Below, piece by piece: positions 1 through 4,849 of a stretch of 8,675 bases of DNA (its first letter is position 1; every line of letters starts with the position of its first letter). Position numbers and translations under genes: made by a program. The notes under the pieces are model-generated. The model was not told the origin of the DNA. It searched no databases and was given only the letters and a program-made list of their open reading frames with translations. Source of the stretch: CAYUNI01 sp964446245 (GTDB lineage: Bacteria > Patescibacteriota > Minisyncoccia > Phycocordibacterales > XYD1-FULL-46-19); the NCBI GenBank assembly GCA_964446245.1, contig CAYUNI010000020.1, positions 1 to 8,675 on the forward strand, written 5' to 3'.

Positions 1-359
1 TTCAGATCCGAAACCGGTTCCCAGAAACTCGGCCATCCTGTTTGGGATTCAAATTTAGTCTCAACCAAAAACAGGTCTGTTCCGCAGCCAACGCAAGAAT
101 ATACCCCTGATTCGCCTTTTTTAGGTAACGGGCATTGTCCGCTAAAAGCCTTTTCCGTGCCTTTTAATCTGGTGACTTGGAATTGTTCAGGAGTGAGGAG
201 TTTCTTCCATTCGGATTCAGATCTGATAACCCTGCCTACTTCTTCAACCTGTCCGGTAGAAGCATTAAAAATCTTGATTTTCTCGGGGGCTGCAGATAGA
301 TTACCCATAAACAATAAAGTTAATGCAACTGCTGTTAACAGTATTTTAACTCTTTGCAT
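1..359 (-). CDS. msrB: Exported peptide-methionine (R)-S-oxide reductase MsrB, C-terminus beyond window
   Basis: MsrB reduces the R-epimer of methionine sulfoxide in proteins. The reading frame starts at ATG 357-359 and runs off the left edge, giving 119 residues. Residues 1-23 form a signal peptide (basic MQRVK, hydrophobic stretch, then LSA-A), so the enzyme should act outside the cytoplasm. Residues 51-74 (WKKLLTPEQF...KGTEKAFSG) and the block around TGWPSFW (108-114) are hallmark MsrB sequence. C89 and C92 (CVGC) match the first half of the structural zinc site. The second zinc pair and the catalytic Cys lie past the edge. C76 sits where many MsrBs have Tyr after FSG. The start is 9 nt after the stop of the RRM gene, with no strong ribosome binding site, which suggests co-transcription and perhaps translational coupling. 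Family is confident from the sequence; export is inferred from the N-terminus. Confidence 0.9.
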   Translation of the reverse strand, partial: MQRVKILLTAVALTLLFMGNLSAAPEKIKIFNASTGQVEEVGRVIRSESEWKKLLTPEQFQVTRLKGTEKAFSGQCPLPKKGESGVYSCVGCGTDLFLVETKFESQTGWPSFWEPVSDL

Positions 360-368
360 AGAACAAAA

Positions 369-1148
369 TCAAACTCTTTTACGCTGCCTAAACCCTGTCT
401 TGGGCTTTGGCCTTTCTGCCTTATGCCAGGGTTTTGGGCCATGAGATTTTCTTGCCGGCCGTGCGCCTGTCTTAGCTTTTTCCCAGGGCTTATATTCTCC
501 CCTCGGTTTACGCCAAGGCTTAGCTGCTGCATTTTCAGGTTTTCTTTCCGGCCGTGCGCCTGTCTTAGCTTTTTCCCAGGGCTTGGATTCTCCACGGGAT
601 TTATGCCAAGGCTTAGATTCTACTCCGGGTTTATGCCAAGGTTTAGTTTGCTTTGATTTCTTGGCCCAGCGCATCGGATTATATTGAGTCCTGCGCTCAG
701 GCGAAACCCTCTCATCCTGCCGGGCCTCGGGATTACGCGCGATATAATTACGCGAACGCCTGCCGCCCTTATATGTTCCGGGCTTGGGAAATTCTGATTT
801 AAAGCCGATGTCTCTGCGGCTGCCTGCTTCGTAGTGAAAATTTCTGCCTTCCGGGCTAAAACCATGGCGCTTTTCTTTTCTCTGCACAATTTCTACTATC
901 TTTTCAGGCTTAGGCCGGGCCGGGCTTAACTTCAAAGGCCTACCCATGAATTCCTGTCCGGAAAGATTTGACATCGCAGCAAGCGCCCTGCTGTCATCAG
1001 GCATTTCTACAAAACCAAAACCACGGTTCTTAATGCCTTTTTTGTGCATAAGAAGCTTGATCGAGGCCACTTCTCCGAACACCTCAAACAGCCTCCTTAG
1101 GTCCGCTTCAGTTGCTTCAAACGCTAAATTTCCCACAAATATATTCAT
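369..1148 (-). CDS. RRM RNA-binding protein with basic KPW-repeat tail
   Basis: 259 residues. Residues 1-75 are one RNA recognition motif: RNP2 is IFVGNL (3-8) and RNP1 is RGFGFVEM (42-49), including the two aromatic residues that stack on RNA. This resembles small bacterial single-RRM proteins, but those are usually only about 80-120 residues. Here a tail of about 180 residues follows, very rich in Lys, Arg and Pro and probably disordered. It carries six KPW motifs (starting at 169, 179, 189, 210, 220 and 239), including two exact copies of KPWEKAKTGARP 31 residues apart. The tail probably adds non-specific RNA binding or protein contacts (inference). The ATG is preceded by AGGAGA (1153-1158). 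It has its own promoter and palindrome upstream and is followed closely by msrB. An RNA-chaperone role is plausible but not shown. Confidence 0.88.
   Translation of the reverse strand: MNIFVGNLAFEATEADLRRLFEVFGEVASIKLLMHKKGIKNRGFGFVEMPDDSRALAAMSNLSGQEFMGRPLKLSPARPKPEKIVEIVQRKEKRHGFSPEGRNFHYEAGSRRDIGFKSEFPKPGTYKGGRRSRNYIARNPEARQDERVSPERRTQYNPMRWAKKSKQTKPWHKPGVESKPWHKSRGESKPWEKAKTGARPERKPENAAAKPWRKPRGEYKPWEKAKTGARPARKSHGPKPWHKAERPKPKTGFRQRKRV
455..584 (-). repeat. 37-bp exact direct repeat inside the RRM tail gene
   Basis: Positions 455-491 and 548-584 are identical at DNA level and 93 bp (31 codons) apart. They encode the repeated KPWEKAKTGARP segment. Exact identity including third codon positions points to recent in-frame duplication. 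Confidence 0.85.
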
Positions 1149-1166
1149 ATTCTCTCCTGTTGGAGT

Positions 1167-1194
1167 ATTATACTCTTTAAAATTATGAAACCAA
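1167..1194 (-). promoter_or_regulatory. Promoter of the RRM gene with overlapping palindrome
   Basis: The -35 box TTGGTT (1189-1194) and -10 box TATAAT (1167-1172) are separated by 16 bp. The -10 lies inside a perfect inverted repeat, GAGTAT-T-ATACTC on the plus strand (1163-1175), where a regulator could block transcription. The short 5' leader carries the AGGAGA ribosome binding site. Confidence 0.65.
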
Positions 1195-1259
1195 GCAAAA
1201 AGGAGGCGCTATTGTAAGACAAAGATAAAAACAAAAACTTATCGTATTATCTAAGGATT

Positions 1260-1287
1260 AAAAAAGGCCGGACGATCAAGTCCGGCC
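1260..1287 (-). terminator. Rho-independent terminator of the desulforedoxin-like gene
   Basis: Perfect 8-bp GC-rich stem GGCCGGAC/GTCCGGCC (1266-1273 with 1280-1287), 6-nt loop, followed on the minus strand by six T residues (1260-1265). It lies 25 bp past the stop at 1312 and separates this gene from the RRM promoter. Confidence 0.9.
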
Positions 1288-1311
1288 AGATTACTGCAAA
1301 AAATTTAAAAA

Positions 1312-1449
1312 TTATTCTTTTTTATTCATTACCTGCCCGCAGCAGCTCTTTACCACTTCGCCTTCTTTTACTTCTTTCATCTCCACCTTACCGCACTTAG
1401 AACAGACATATTTTGCCATCTTTTTTGGTTCACAATGCCCACATGCCAT
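1312..1449 (-). CDS. Desulforedoxin-like 45-residue metal-binding protein
   Basis: Start chosen at ATG 1447-1449, which follows a GGGGGTGG ribosome binding site; an upstream in-frame ATG would add 23 residues that read through the promoter. The protein has six Cys: C3, C6, C16, C19, C35, C36. The core is YVCSKCG...SCCGQVM. CxxC followed 16 residues later by a CC pair is the ligand spacing of desulforedoxin and of the desulfoferrodoxin N-terminal domain (Cys9, 12, 28, 29 in D. gigas desulforedoxin, from memory), which bind Fe(Cys)4. An extra CGHC pair at the N-terminus is not part of desulforedoxin. It is probably a cytosolic redox or metal-binding microprotein; a structural zinc ribbon is the main alternative. 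It is monocistronic, with its own promoter and terminator. Confidence 0.75.
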   Translation of the reverse strand: MACGHCEPKKMAKYVCSKCGKVEMKEVKEGEVVKSCCGQVMNKKE

Positions 1450-1486
1450 AATTCCACCCCCTTTTTTCTTGTTATACGCTGATTTT

Positions 1487-1514
1487 ATTATACCATCAAG
1501 CCCAAGAATCCCAA
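1487..1514 (-). promoter_or_regulatory. Promoter of the desulforedoxin-like gene
   Basis: The -35 box TTGGGA (1509-1514) and perfect -10 TATAAT (1487-1492) have a 16-bp spacer. They lie in the 85-bp gap after the cupin gene. Predicted leader is about 30 nt. Confidence 0.65.
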
Positions 1515-1534
1515 GCAAAAACGTCTCTTATTTT

Positions 1535-1855
1535 CTAAGACCGCACCATCACCAAAAGCATTTTAAAACGCTCTATTGCTTTTAAGGCATGCGGTTTATT
1601 TGCCGGCATTATAATGACTTCACCCGCAATCAAAATATGCTTCTTCCCGTCAATAATAATCTCCGCCTTGCCGTCAAAATTATATACTAACGCGTCAAAA
1701 GGCACAATATGCTCGCTCAATCCCTGGCCTTTGTCAAAAGCAAAAAGTGTGACTGTGCCTGTTTCTTTCTTGATGATCTCTTTGCTGACAATTGAGCCAG
1801 CTTGATATTCTACTAAATCCTCCAACTTCCCTGCTTGCGCGATTATATTAAACAT
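1535..1855 (-). CDS. Small single-domain cupin protein
   Basis: 106 residues. Start chosen at ATG 1853-1855 because it follows AAGGAAGG at 5 nt; the longer frame would need a TTG start with no ribosome binding site. Residues 30-104 form one cupin beta-barrel. Motif 1 runs GLSEH...PFDALVYNFDG (45-62): H49 is kept, but the second His of the usual HxH is absent. Motif 2 is G78...P84...H89. The sequence closely matches a common family of stand-alone cupins with the PANKPHALKA signature, whose substrate is not known to me. Metal binding may be weakened by the missing His. It starts 41 bp after the Smr gene, so the two probably share a transcript. Confidence 0.85.
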   Translation of the reverse strand: MFNIIAQAGKLEDLVEYQAGSIVSKEIIKKETGTVTLFAFDKGQGLSEHIVPFDALVYNFDGKAEIIIDGKKHILIAGEVIIMPANKPHALKAIERFKMLLVMVRS

Positions 1856-1896
1856 CTTGCCTTCCTTTGCCACCAAGCGGCATAACGAAATCAATA

Positions 1897-2151
1897 TTAA
1901 AATCTAAAGTGCACAAATATCCTGCCAAAATTCTTATCGTCTTTCTCAATACGGTGATAAAGCCTTTTGATATGCCCCTGCCCTAAAAAACGCAGCACGC
2001 TTTTCTTCAATTGCCCGCTTCCCTTGCCAGGAATAATTTCCACCAACTCTATCTTTTTATCCATTGCTTCCCGGATCACGCGGTTTAGTTCTGCCTCGAT
2101 CTGCCTGCCGCTGCTAAAGATCTCATGTAAATCCAGCTTTATTCTGGCCAT
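1897..2151 (-). CDS. Stand-alone Smr-domain protein
   Basis: 84 residues, essentially one Smr (small MutS-related) domain. It shows the N-terminal LDLH motif (6-9) and the glycine loop PGKGSG (41-46) followed by LKKSVLRFL. Smr domains act as nucleases on DNA or RNA, either alone or at the end of MutS2. The usual loop is HGxGxG; here Pro41 replaces that His, so activity may differ. Length matches minimal Smr proteins. No ribosome binding site precedes the ATG, and a consensus -10 ends 5 bp upstream, so the mRNA is probably leaderless. It is followed by the cupin gene. Family call is confident; nuclease activity is not demonstrated. Confidence 0.85.
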   Translation of the reverse strand: MARIKLDLHEIFSSGRQIEAELNRVIREAMDKKIELVEIIPGKGSGQLKKSVLRFLGQGHIKRLYHRIEKDDKNFGRIFVHFRF

Positions 2152-2156
2152 AATTT

Positions 2157-2185
2157 ATTATATCGTCTTAAAGTTAAAAAACCAA
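2157..2185 (-). promoter_or_regulatory. Smr gene promoter predicting a leaderless mRNA
   Basis: TTGGTT (2180-2185), 17-bp spacer, TATAAT (2157-2162). Only AAATT separates the -10 box from the ATG at 2149-2151, so transcription should start at or within a base or two of the A of ATG. No Shine-Dalgarno sequence is present. Confidence 0.6.
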
Positions 2186-2230
2186 ATAGTTTTAAAACAA
2201 AAAGCGGGGGCCAGCTCTTCGCCCAGCGCC

Positions 2231-2265
2231 TTAAACAAAATCCCAAGCCCTTTCGAGCTTGGGAT
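2231..2265 (-). terminator. Rho-independent terminator after the exported-protein gene
   Basis: Perfect 9-bp stem ATCCCAAGC/GCTTGGGAT (2240-2248 with 2257-2265), 8-nt loop. On the minus strand it is followed by a T-rich tract (TTTGTTTAA). It lies 50 bp past the stop at 2316 and just before the Smr promoter. Confidence 0.75.
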
Positions 2266-2315
2266 AATTGCTGAGCAACTTCATGCTCTTCGACTAAATG
2301 CCTAAAGCGCCTTGT

Positions 2316-2828
2316 TTACTTTGATCCAAAAATAGTGTTCAATATATTCTTGATCTGAGATACTGTCTTGCTTATTTGCCGTATAATCGGATTAGGATTA
2401 GAAAGATTTGCCGGGATGTAGAACACATTTTCTTCCCCCAAGGCGTTATATCCGGTAGACAAAAATATCAGGTAAAATCCTGGATTTGCCTTCATCCTGG
2501 CCGGTATCGGTATCCTCTTAACGGCAAAAATTGCATGCGCGTATGGACTGGCATATTGAGAAACATCTTTCTGGAATGCGCTATCAAGATTACCATTAAA
2601 TACCTCCACACCGGTATCTACATTACGTATAGTAATATGATAAGTATCCGCCGGGTTAGGAGCGATCATCGCGCCAGTCAGGTTTTTTACCTCGTAAACG
2701 ATCTCCAGATTTGCCCGGTCTTCTGATATTGTAACGTTTAACTTGCCCTCAATGGCCTGGGCATAGGCGCAACTCACCCAAATAACACCTGCACAACAAA
2801 CAGCTGCCGCCAAAATTAGTTTTCTCAT
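2316..2828 (-). CDS. Exported protein of unknown function
   Basis: 170 residues. Start at ATG 2826-2828, directly after a strong AAGGAGGAGG ribosome binding site. Residues 1-23 form a signal peptide (MRKLILAAAV...) ending AYA-QA. C20 is not in a proper lipobox (preceded by WVS), so signal peptidase I cleavage is more likely than lipidation. The mature part (24-150) alternates short hydrophobic strands with polar turns, as in an Ig-like beta sandwich (YEVKNLTG..., YHITIRNVDTG...). A faint resemblance to BsuPI-type protease-inhibitor domains is possible but too weak to name. Residues 150-170 form an amphipathic helix. I do not recognise the family. It appears monocistronic, with a structured leader and a terminator. 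Confidence 0.75.
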   Translation of the reverse strand: MRKLILAAAVCCAGVIWVSCAYAQAIEGKLNVTISEDRANLEIVYEVKNLTGAMIAPNPADTYHITIRNVDTGVEVFNGNLDSAFQKDVSQYASPYAHAIFAVKRIPIPARMKANPGFYLIFLSTGYNALGEENVFYIPANLSNPNPIIRQISKTVSQIKNILNTIFGSK

Positions 2829-2871
2829 CGTTTTCCTCCTCCTTAGTCGGTTGGTTGATATTCCGCTATAA

Positions 2872-2911
2872 ATAAAAAAACTGAAACTGACCATTTTCGT
2901 CAATTTCAGTT
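2872..2911 (-). terminator. Terminator-like hairpin in the exported-protein leader (possible attenuator)
   Basis: Arms AACTGAAATTGAC and GTCAGTTTCAGTT (minus strand, 2911-2899 and 2891-2879) pair at 12 of 13 positions around a 7-nt loop, and a T-rich run follows. It sits 50 bp upstream of the start codon of the exported protein. It could end the ORF6N transcript or attenuate this gene. Confidence 0.6.
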
Positions 2912-2920
2912 ATGCGTATT

Positions 2921-2940
2921 CTGATTACCTCCATAATCAG
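2921..2940 (-). promoter_or_regulatory. Hairpin presenting an SD-like loop
   Basis: Perfect 7-bp inverted repeat CTGATTA/TAATCAG. The minus-strand RNA loop reads UGGAGG, which resembles a Shine-Dalgarno core, but no suitable start codon follows at normal spacing. It lies 9 bp upstream of the terminator-like hairpin. Confidence 0.45.
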
Positions 2941-3054
2941 AAACCTAATTGTAAGCAAAGGATAACATAAAAACACCGGAAATCAAGGATAAAACATTGC
3001 CTTTTTGAAAACGGTTTCAAAGTTCAAGCCTTGGATATTAATTATCAATAAAAA

Positions 3055-3123
3055 ACGCACACCTTTTGCACCCAGCGCCTCATAAGGGGGCACTTCCTGC
3101 AGAACTTATTGCATCAAAAGGTG
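3055..3123 (-). other. Structured RNA or irregular terminator after the ORF6N gene
   Basis: CACCTTTTG and CAAAAGGTG (3060-3068 with 3114-3122) can form a 9-bp outer stem. They enclose a shorter G/C hairpin (GTGCC...GGCGC). On the minus strand the outer stem is followed by TGCG and then six T. The long apical region is unusual for an intrinsic terminator. Confidence 0.4.
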
Positions 3124-3153
3124 CTACAAGGAAACGGTCCTGATAGCTTTGAA

Positions 3154-3663
3154 TCAAGGATGAAAACCGATCATCCTGCGTTTCTTTACCGGCGGCGATA
3201 AAAGCTGTCTTATGGTTTCAAAAATATTTTTAATATCCGTATCATGCTTACCTATTATTTCTTCCAATTCACGCAACTTATAAGATAGCTCCTTATGCGC
3301 GAAAATATATTCTTTTAACTTTATAAAAGCACGCATAATCTGAATATTGACCTTGATCGCTCGAACGCTATTTAATACCCCGGAAAGCATAGCTACGCCT
3401 TCTTGGGTAAAGACGTAAGGTTTATATCTTCTGCCGCCTCTATTTGAGGTCGCATTTTGCGACCTCAAAGAATCAGTTTCTTCTTCTGTAAGCTGAAACA
3501 TAAAATCTTCCGGAAATCGCGCCTTATTCCTTCTAACCTGCTCATTCAATCTTTTGGTTCCTGCCCCATAAAGCTTCGCCAAATCCTTATCTAGCATCAC
3601 TTTTTTACCTCTAATCAATAAGATCTTTGTAGCAATCACCTCAACAGTTATCCCGTTTGCCAT
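3154..3663 (-). CDS. ORF6N-domain DNA-binding protein
   Basis: 169 residues. ATG 3661-3663 is preceded by AAAGGAGG at 5 nt. Residues 10-95 match the ORF6N domain: LDKDLAKLYG (24-33), KRLNEQVRRN (37-46), RFPEDFMFQLT (49-59), RSQNATS (67-73) and GGRRYKPYVFTQEGVAML (76-93). Residues 102-125 (AIKVNIQIMRAFIKLKEYI) are also typical, and 125-155 look like a coiled coil. ORF6N proteins occur in phages and as single chromosomal genes in many uncultivated bacteria; they are predicted regulators, often called phage antirepressor-like, with unknown targets. No phage genes are nearby, so this looks like a domesticated or orphan copy. It stands next to a repeat cluster. No strong promoter is visible in front of it. 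Confidence 0.88.
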   Translation of the reverse strand: MANGITVEVIATKILLIRGKKVMLDKDLAKLYGAGTKRLNEQVRRNKARFPEDFMFQLTEEETDSLRSQNATSNRGGRRYKPYVFTQEGVAMLSGVLNSVRAIKVNIQIMRAFIKLKEYIFAHKELSYKLRELEEIIGKHDTDIKNIFETIRQLLSPPVKKRRMIGFHP

Positions 3664-3715
3664 ATGGCCTCCTTTGCTCTAATAGACGTAAGAGGCGGCA
3701 TTTTCTAACAGGAAT

Positions 3716-3837
3716 ATTTTCCCGCCCTTGGTGCGGGTGACGCGGGGCAATCCGAGCACGCAGCTTGACGAGCGAAGGCGAGGAAGCGCGCGCAGGATGC
3801 CCCGCGACAGGACCCGCAAAGAGTGAAGCGGGAAAAT
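3716..3837. repeat. 122-bp nested inverted repeat (MITE/REP-like)
   Basis: Three nested arm pairs share one centre: ATTTTCCCGC/GCGGGAAAAT (3716-3725, 3828-3837), TGCGGGT/ACCCGCA (3732-3738, 3812-3818) and CGCGGGGCA(A)TCC/GGATGCCCCGCG (3741-3753, 3795-3806). The GC content is well above that of neighbouring DNA. Open frames across it give no convincing protein. Such elements are usually dispersed repeats mobilised in trans; copy number cannot be seen here. Confidence 0.75.
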
Positions 3838-3857
3838 TGAGATTGCTGGGAGCTTGG

Positions 3858-3896
3858 ATTCTTCAGCCGCCATTGCAGTATTGGCGGGCTCAGAAT
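3858..3896. repeat. Imperfect palindromic repeat
   Basis: Two 17-nt arms (3858-3874 and 3880-3896) pair with a few mismatches around a 5-nt loop. The ends ATTCTTCAG and CTCAGAATGACA resemble a dispersed palindromic repeat that recurs in many bacterial genomes (recognition from memory). It directly follows the 122-bp nested repeat. Confidence 0.6.
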
Positions 3897-3943
3897 GACA
3901 GTGGTAGTGGAAAAGCGAAGCACCTGCTATTCTTATTATCTCT

Positions 3944-3995
3944 AAGGGACAGTCCCCTTTGAGCGCAAGAAAAACCCTCGGCGGGGACAGTCCCC
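3944..3995. repeat. Pair of GGGGACAGTCCCC-type palindromes
   Basis: AAGGGACAGTCCCCTT (3944-3959) and the perfect palindrome GGGGACAGTCCCC (3983-3995) are separated by a short spacer. This paired short-palindrome layout is typical of REP/BIME sequences associated with RAYT transposases. No transposase gene is in the window. Confidence 0.65.
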
Positions 3996-4005
3996 ACAAC
4001 TCCCC

Positions 4006-4048
4006 AAAAAAACAAAAAATCCTGTCACTCTCTTTCGAGAACAACAGG
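4006..4048 (-). terminator. Second, tandem terminator downstream of the rRNA operon
   Basis: CCTGT/ACAGG (4021-4025, 4044-4048) and TCTC/GAGA (4029-4032, 4037-4040) form a two-part stem with an internal loop. On the minus strand it is followed by ATTTTTTGTTTTTTT. It lies about 67 bp beyond the first rrn terminator. The 66 bp between the two hold nothing I recognise. Confidence 0.65.
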
Positions 4049-4114
4049 CTACTAGTGGGAAGACATTTTCTCCTCGCTTTAACCTAGATAAAAACTTTTT
4101 CGAAACGCTCGGAG

Positions 4115-4166
4115 TAAAATAAAAAAAGACCCAACTAAGTTAATAGCTGGGTCTTTTTTTATTTTA
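4115..4166 (-). terminator. rRNA operon terminator (works in either direction)
   Basis: Perfect 19-bp inverted repeat (4115-4133 with 4148-4166) with core AGACCCA/TGGGTCT and A7/T7 runs, so a U-tract follows the stem on both strands. The upstream arm begins 1-2 nt after the 5S 3' end, so termination is almost immediate. Confidence 0.92.
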
Positions 4167-4167
4167 A

Positions 4168-4281
4168 GGAGCGCCGACCTACTCTCACATATCCTTACGA
4201 ATACACTACCATCGGCCCTGAGGGGCTTAACTTCCGTATTCGGAATGGGAACGGGTGTTTCCCCCTCGGCATGAGCACTCC
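4168..4281 (-). rRNA. rrf: 5S ribosomal RNA
   Basis: About 114 nt. The terminal helix forms between GGAGUGCU (5' end, 4281-4274) and GGCGCUCC (3' end, 4175-4168). Conserved internal blocks are visible: CCGUUCCCAUUCCGAA, GGAAGUUAAGCCC, GCCGAUGGUAGU and GAGAGUAGG. The ends are set by the terminal helix and may be off by 1-3 nt. It is last in the operon and abuts the terminator. Confidence 0.95.
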
Positions 4282-4293
4282 ACAAATGAGCGG

Positions 4294-4385
4294 ATAACTT
4301 ATGGAGTGTTAGCGACATAAGTTATAGTCCCGTATTTGCGGGACGTCCGCGAATTTGCATCGAAAACCCGTTAGGGTTTTCGATG
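4294..4385 (-). other. Three perfect hairpins in the 23S-5S spacer
   Basis: ATAACTTATG/CATAAGTTAT (4294-4303, 4316-4325), GTCCCG/CGGGAC (4327-4332, 4339-4344) and CATCGAAAACCC/GGGTTTTCGATG (4358-4369, 4374-4385, 4-nt loop) lie in a row between the 23S processing stem and 5S. None has a U-tract, so they are likely processing or folding elements of the precursor, not terminators. Confidence 0.7.
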
Positions 4386-4395
4386 ATGAATTATA

Positions 4396-4438
4396 GACAG
4401 CTGCAAATAATCAAGTAGAACTACCTGTAATAACCGGG
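4396..4438 (-). other. 23S processing stem, 3' strand
   Basis: This 43-nt segment is complementary to 7752-7794 on the other side of the 23S gene: 36 Watson-Crick pairs and one G-U pair. The long duplex is the expected RNase III substrate that loops out pre-23S rRNA. Confidence 0.85.
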
Positions 4439-4733
4439 AATTTGTTAAAGACCAAGCCGATCGGCTATTAGTACGAGTTAGCTGAAATCCTTACGGATCT
4501 TACACATCTCGCCTATCAAGGTCGTAGTCTACGACCAGCCTAAAGTACTTGCGTACAGGGATACCTATTCTTGGGGGGGGCTTGGCACTTAGATGCTTTC
4601 AGCGCTTATCCCGTCCGAACATAGCTACCCGGCCTTTGCCCTTGGCAGGACAACCGGAACACCAGTGGTTCGTTTCTTATGGTCCTCTCGTACTGAAAAG
4701 AACTCCCCTTCAAGTATCCTAACGCCCACATCA

Positions 4734-4781
<48 letters not shown>

Positions 4782-4849
4782 CTTTTAACCGGCGAACAGC
4801 CGGACCCTTGGGACCTTATACAGCCCCAGGATAGGATGAGCCGACATCG

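Larger units (their letters stand above)
2829..3153 (-). promoter_or_regulatory. Gene-free leader region upstream of the exported-protein gene
   Basis: This 325-bp AT-rich stretch holds no convincing coding frame. In transcript order it contains a possible structured terminator of the ORF6N gene (about 3055-3123), a weak inverted repeat TTTGAAA/TTTCAAA near 3005, a possible -10 TACAAT (2948-2953) without a clear -35, a perfect hairpin with an SD-like loop (2921-2940), a terminator-like hairpin (2879-2911), and the ribosome binding site. The last three lie within 100 nt of the start codon. Confidence 0.45.

Noticed and set aside
1450..1518. 23-residue extension of the desulforedoxin-like protein
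   Set aside because: It would translate through the promoter and the poly-purine ribosome binding site.
1856..1894. Upstream TTG start for the cupin
   Set aside because: No ribosome binding site; the ATG at 1853-1855 has AAGGAAGG at good spacing and matches the usual cupin N-terminus.
2829..2903. N-terminal extension of the exported protein by 25 residues
   Set aside because: It would start at TTG, run through the terminator-like hairpin and its T tract, and put the signal peptide inside the protein. The ATG at 2826-2828 has a strong AAGGAGGAGG.
3055..3123. Integron attC site
   Set aside because: The required RYYYAAC / GTTRRRY core sites are absent and no integrase or gene cassettes are present.
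3154..3663. ORF6N gene as evidence of a prophage
   Set aside because: No integrase, structural or lysis genes or att-like repeats are near it, and ORF6N genes are common as chromosomal orphans.
3679..4044. Long minus-strand frames across the palindromic repeats
   Set aside because: The translations follow the inverted repeats (SLRVLSRGILRA-type strings seen in spurious annotations) and no ribosome binding site or domain is present.
4573..4580. Run of eight G on the plus strand in 23S
   Set aside because: G-rich sequence is normal at this 23S position, and the run length may be a sequencing ambiguity.
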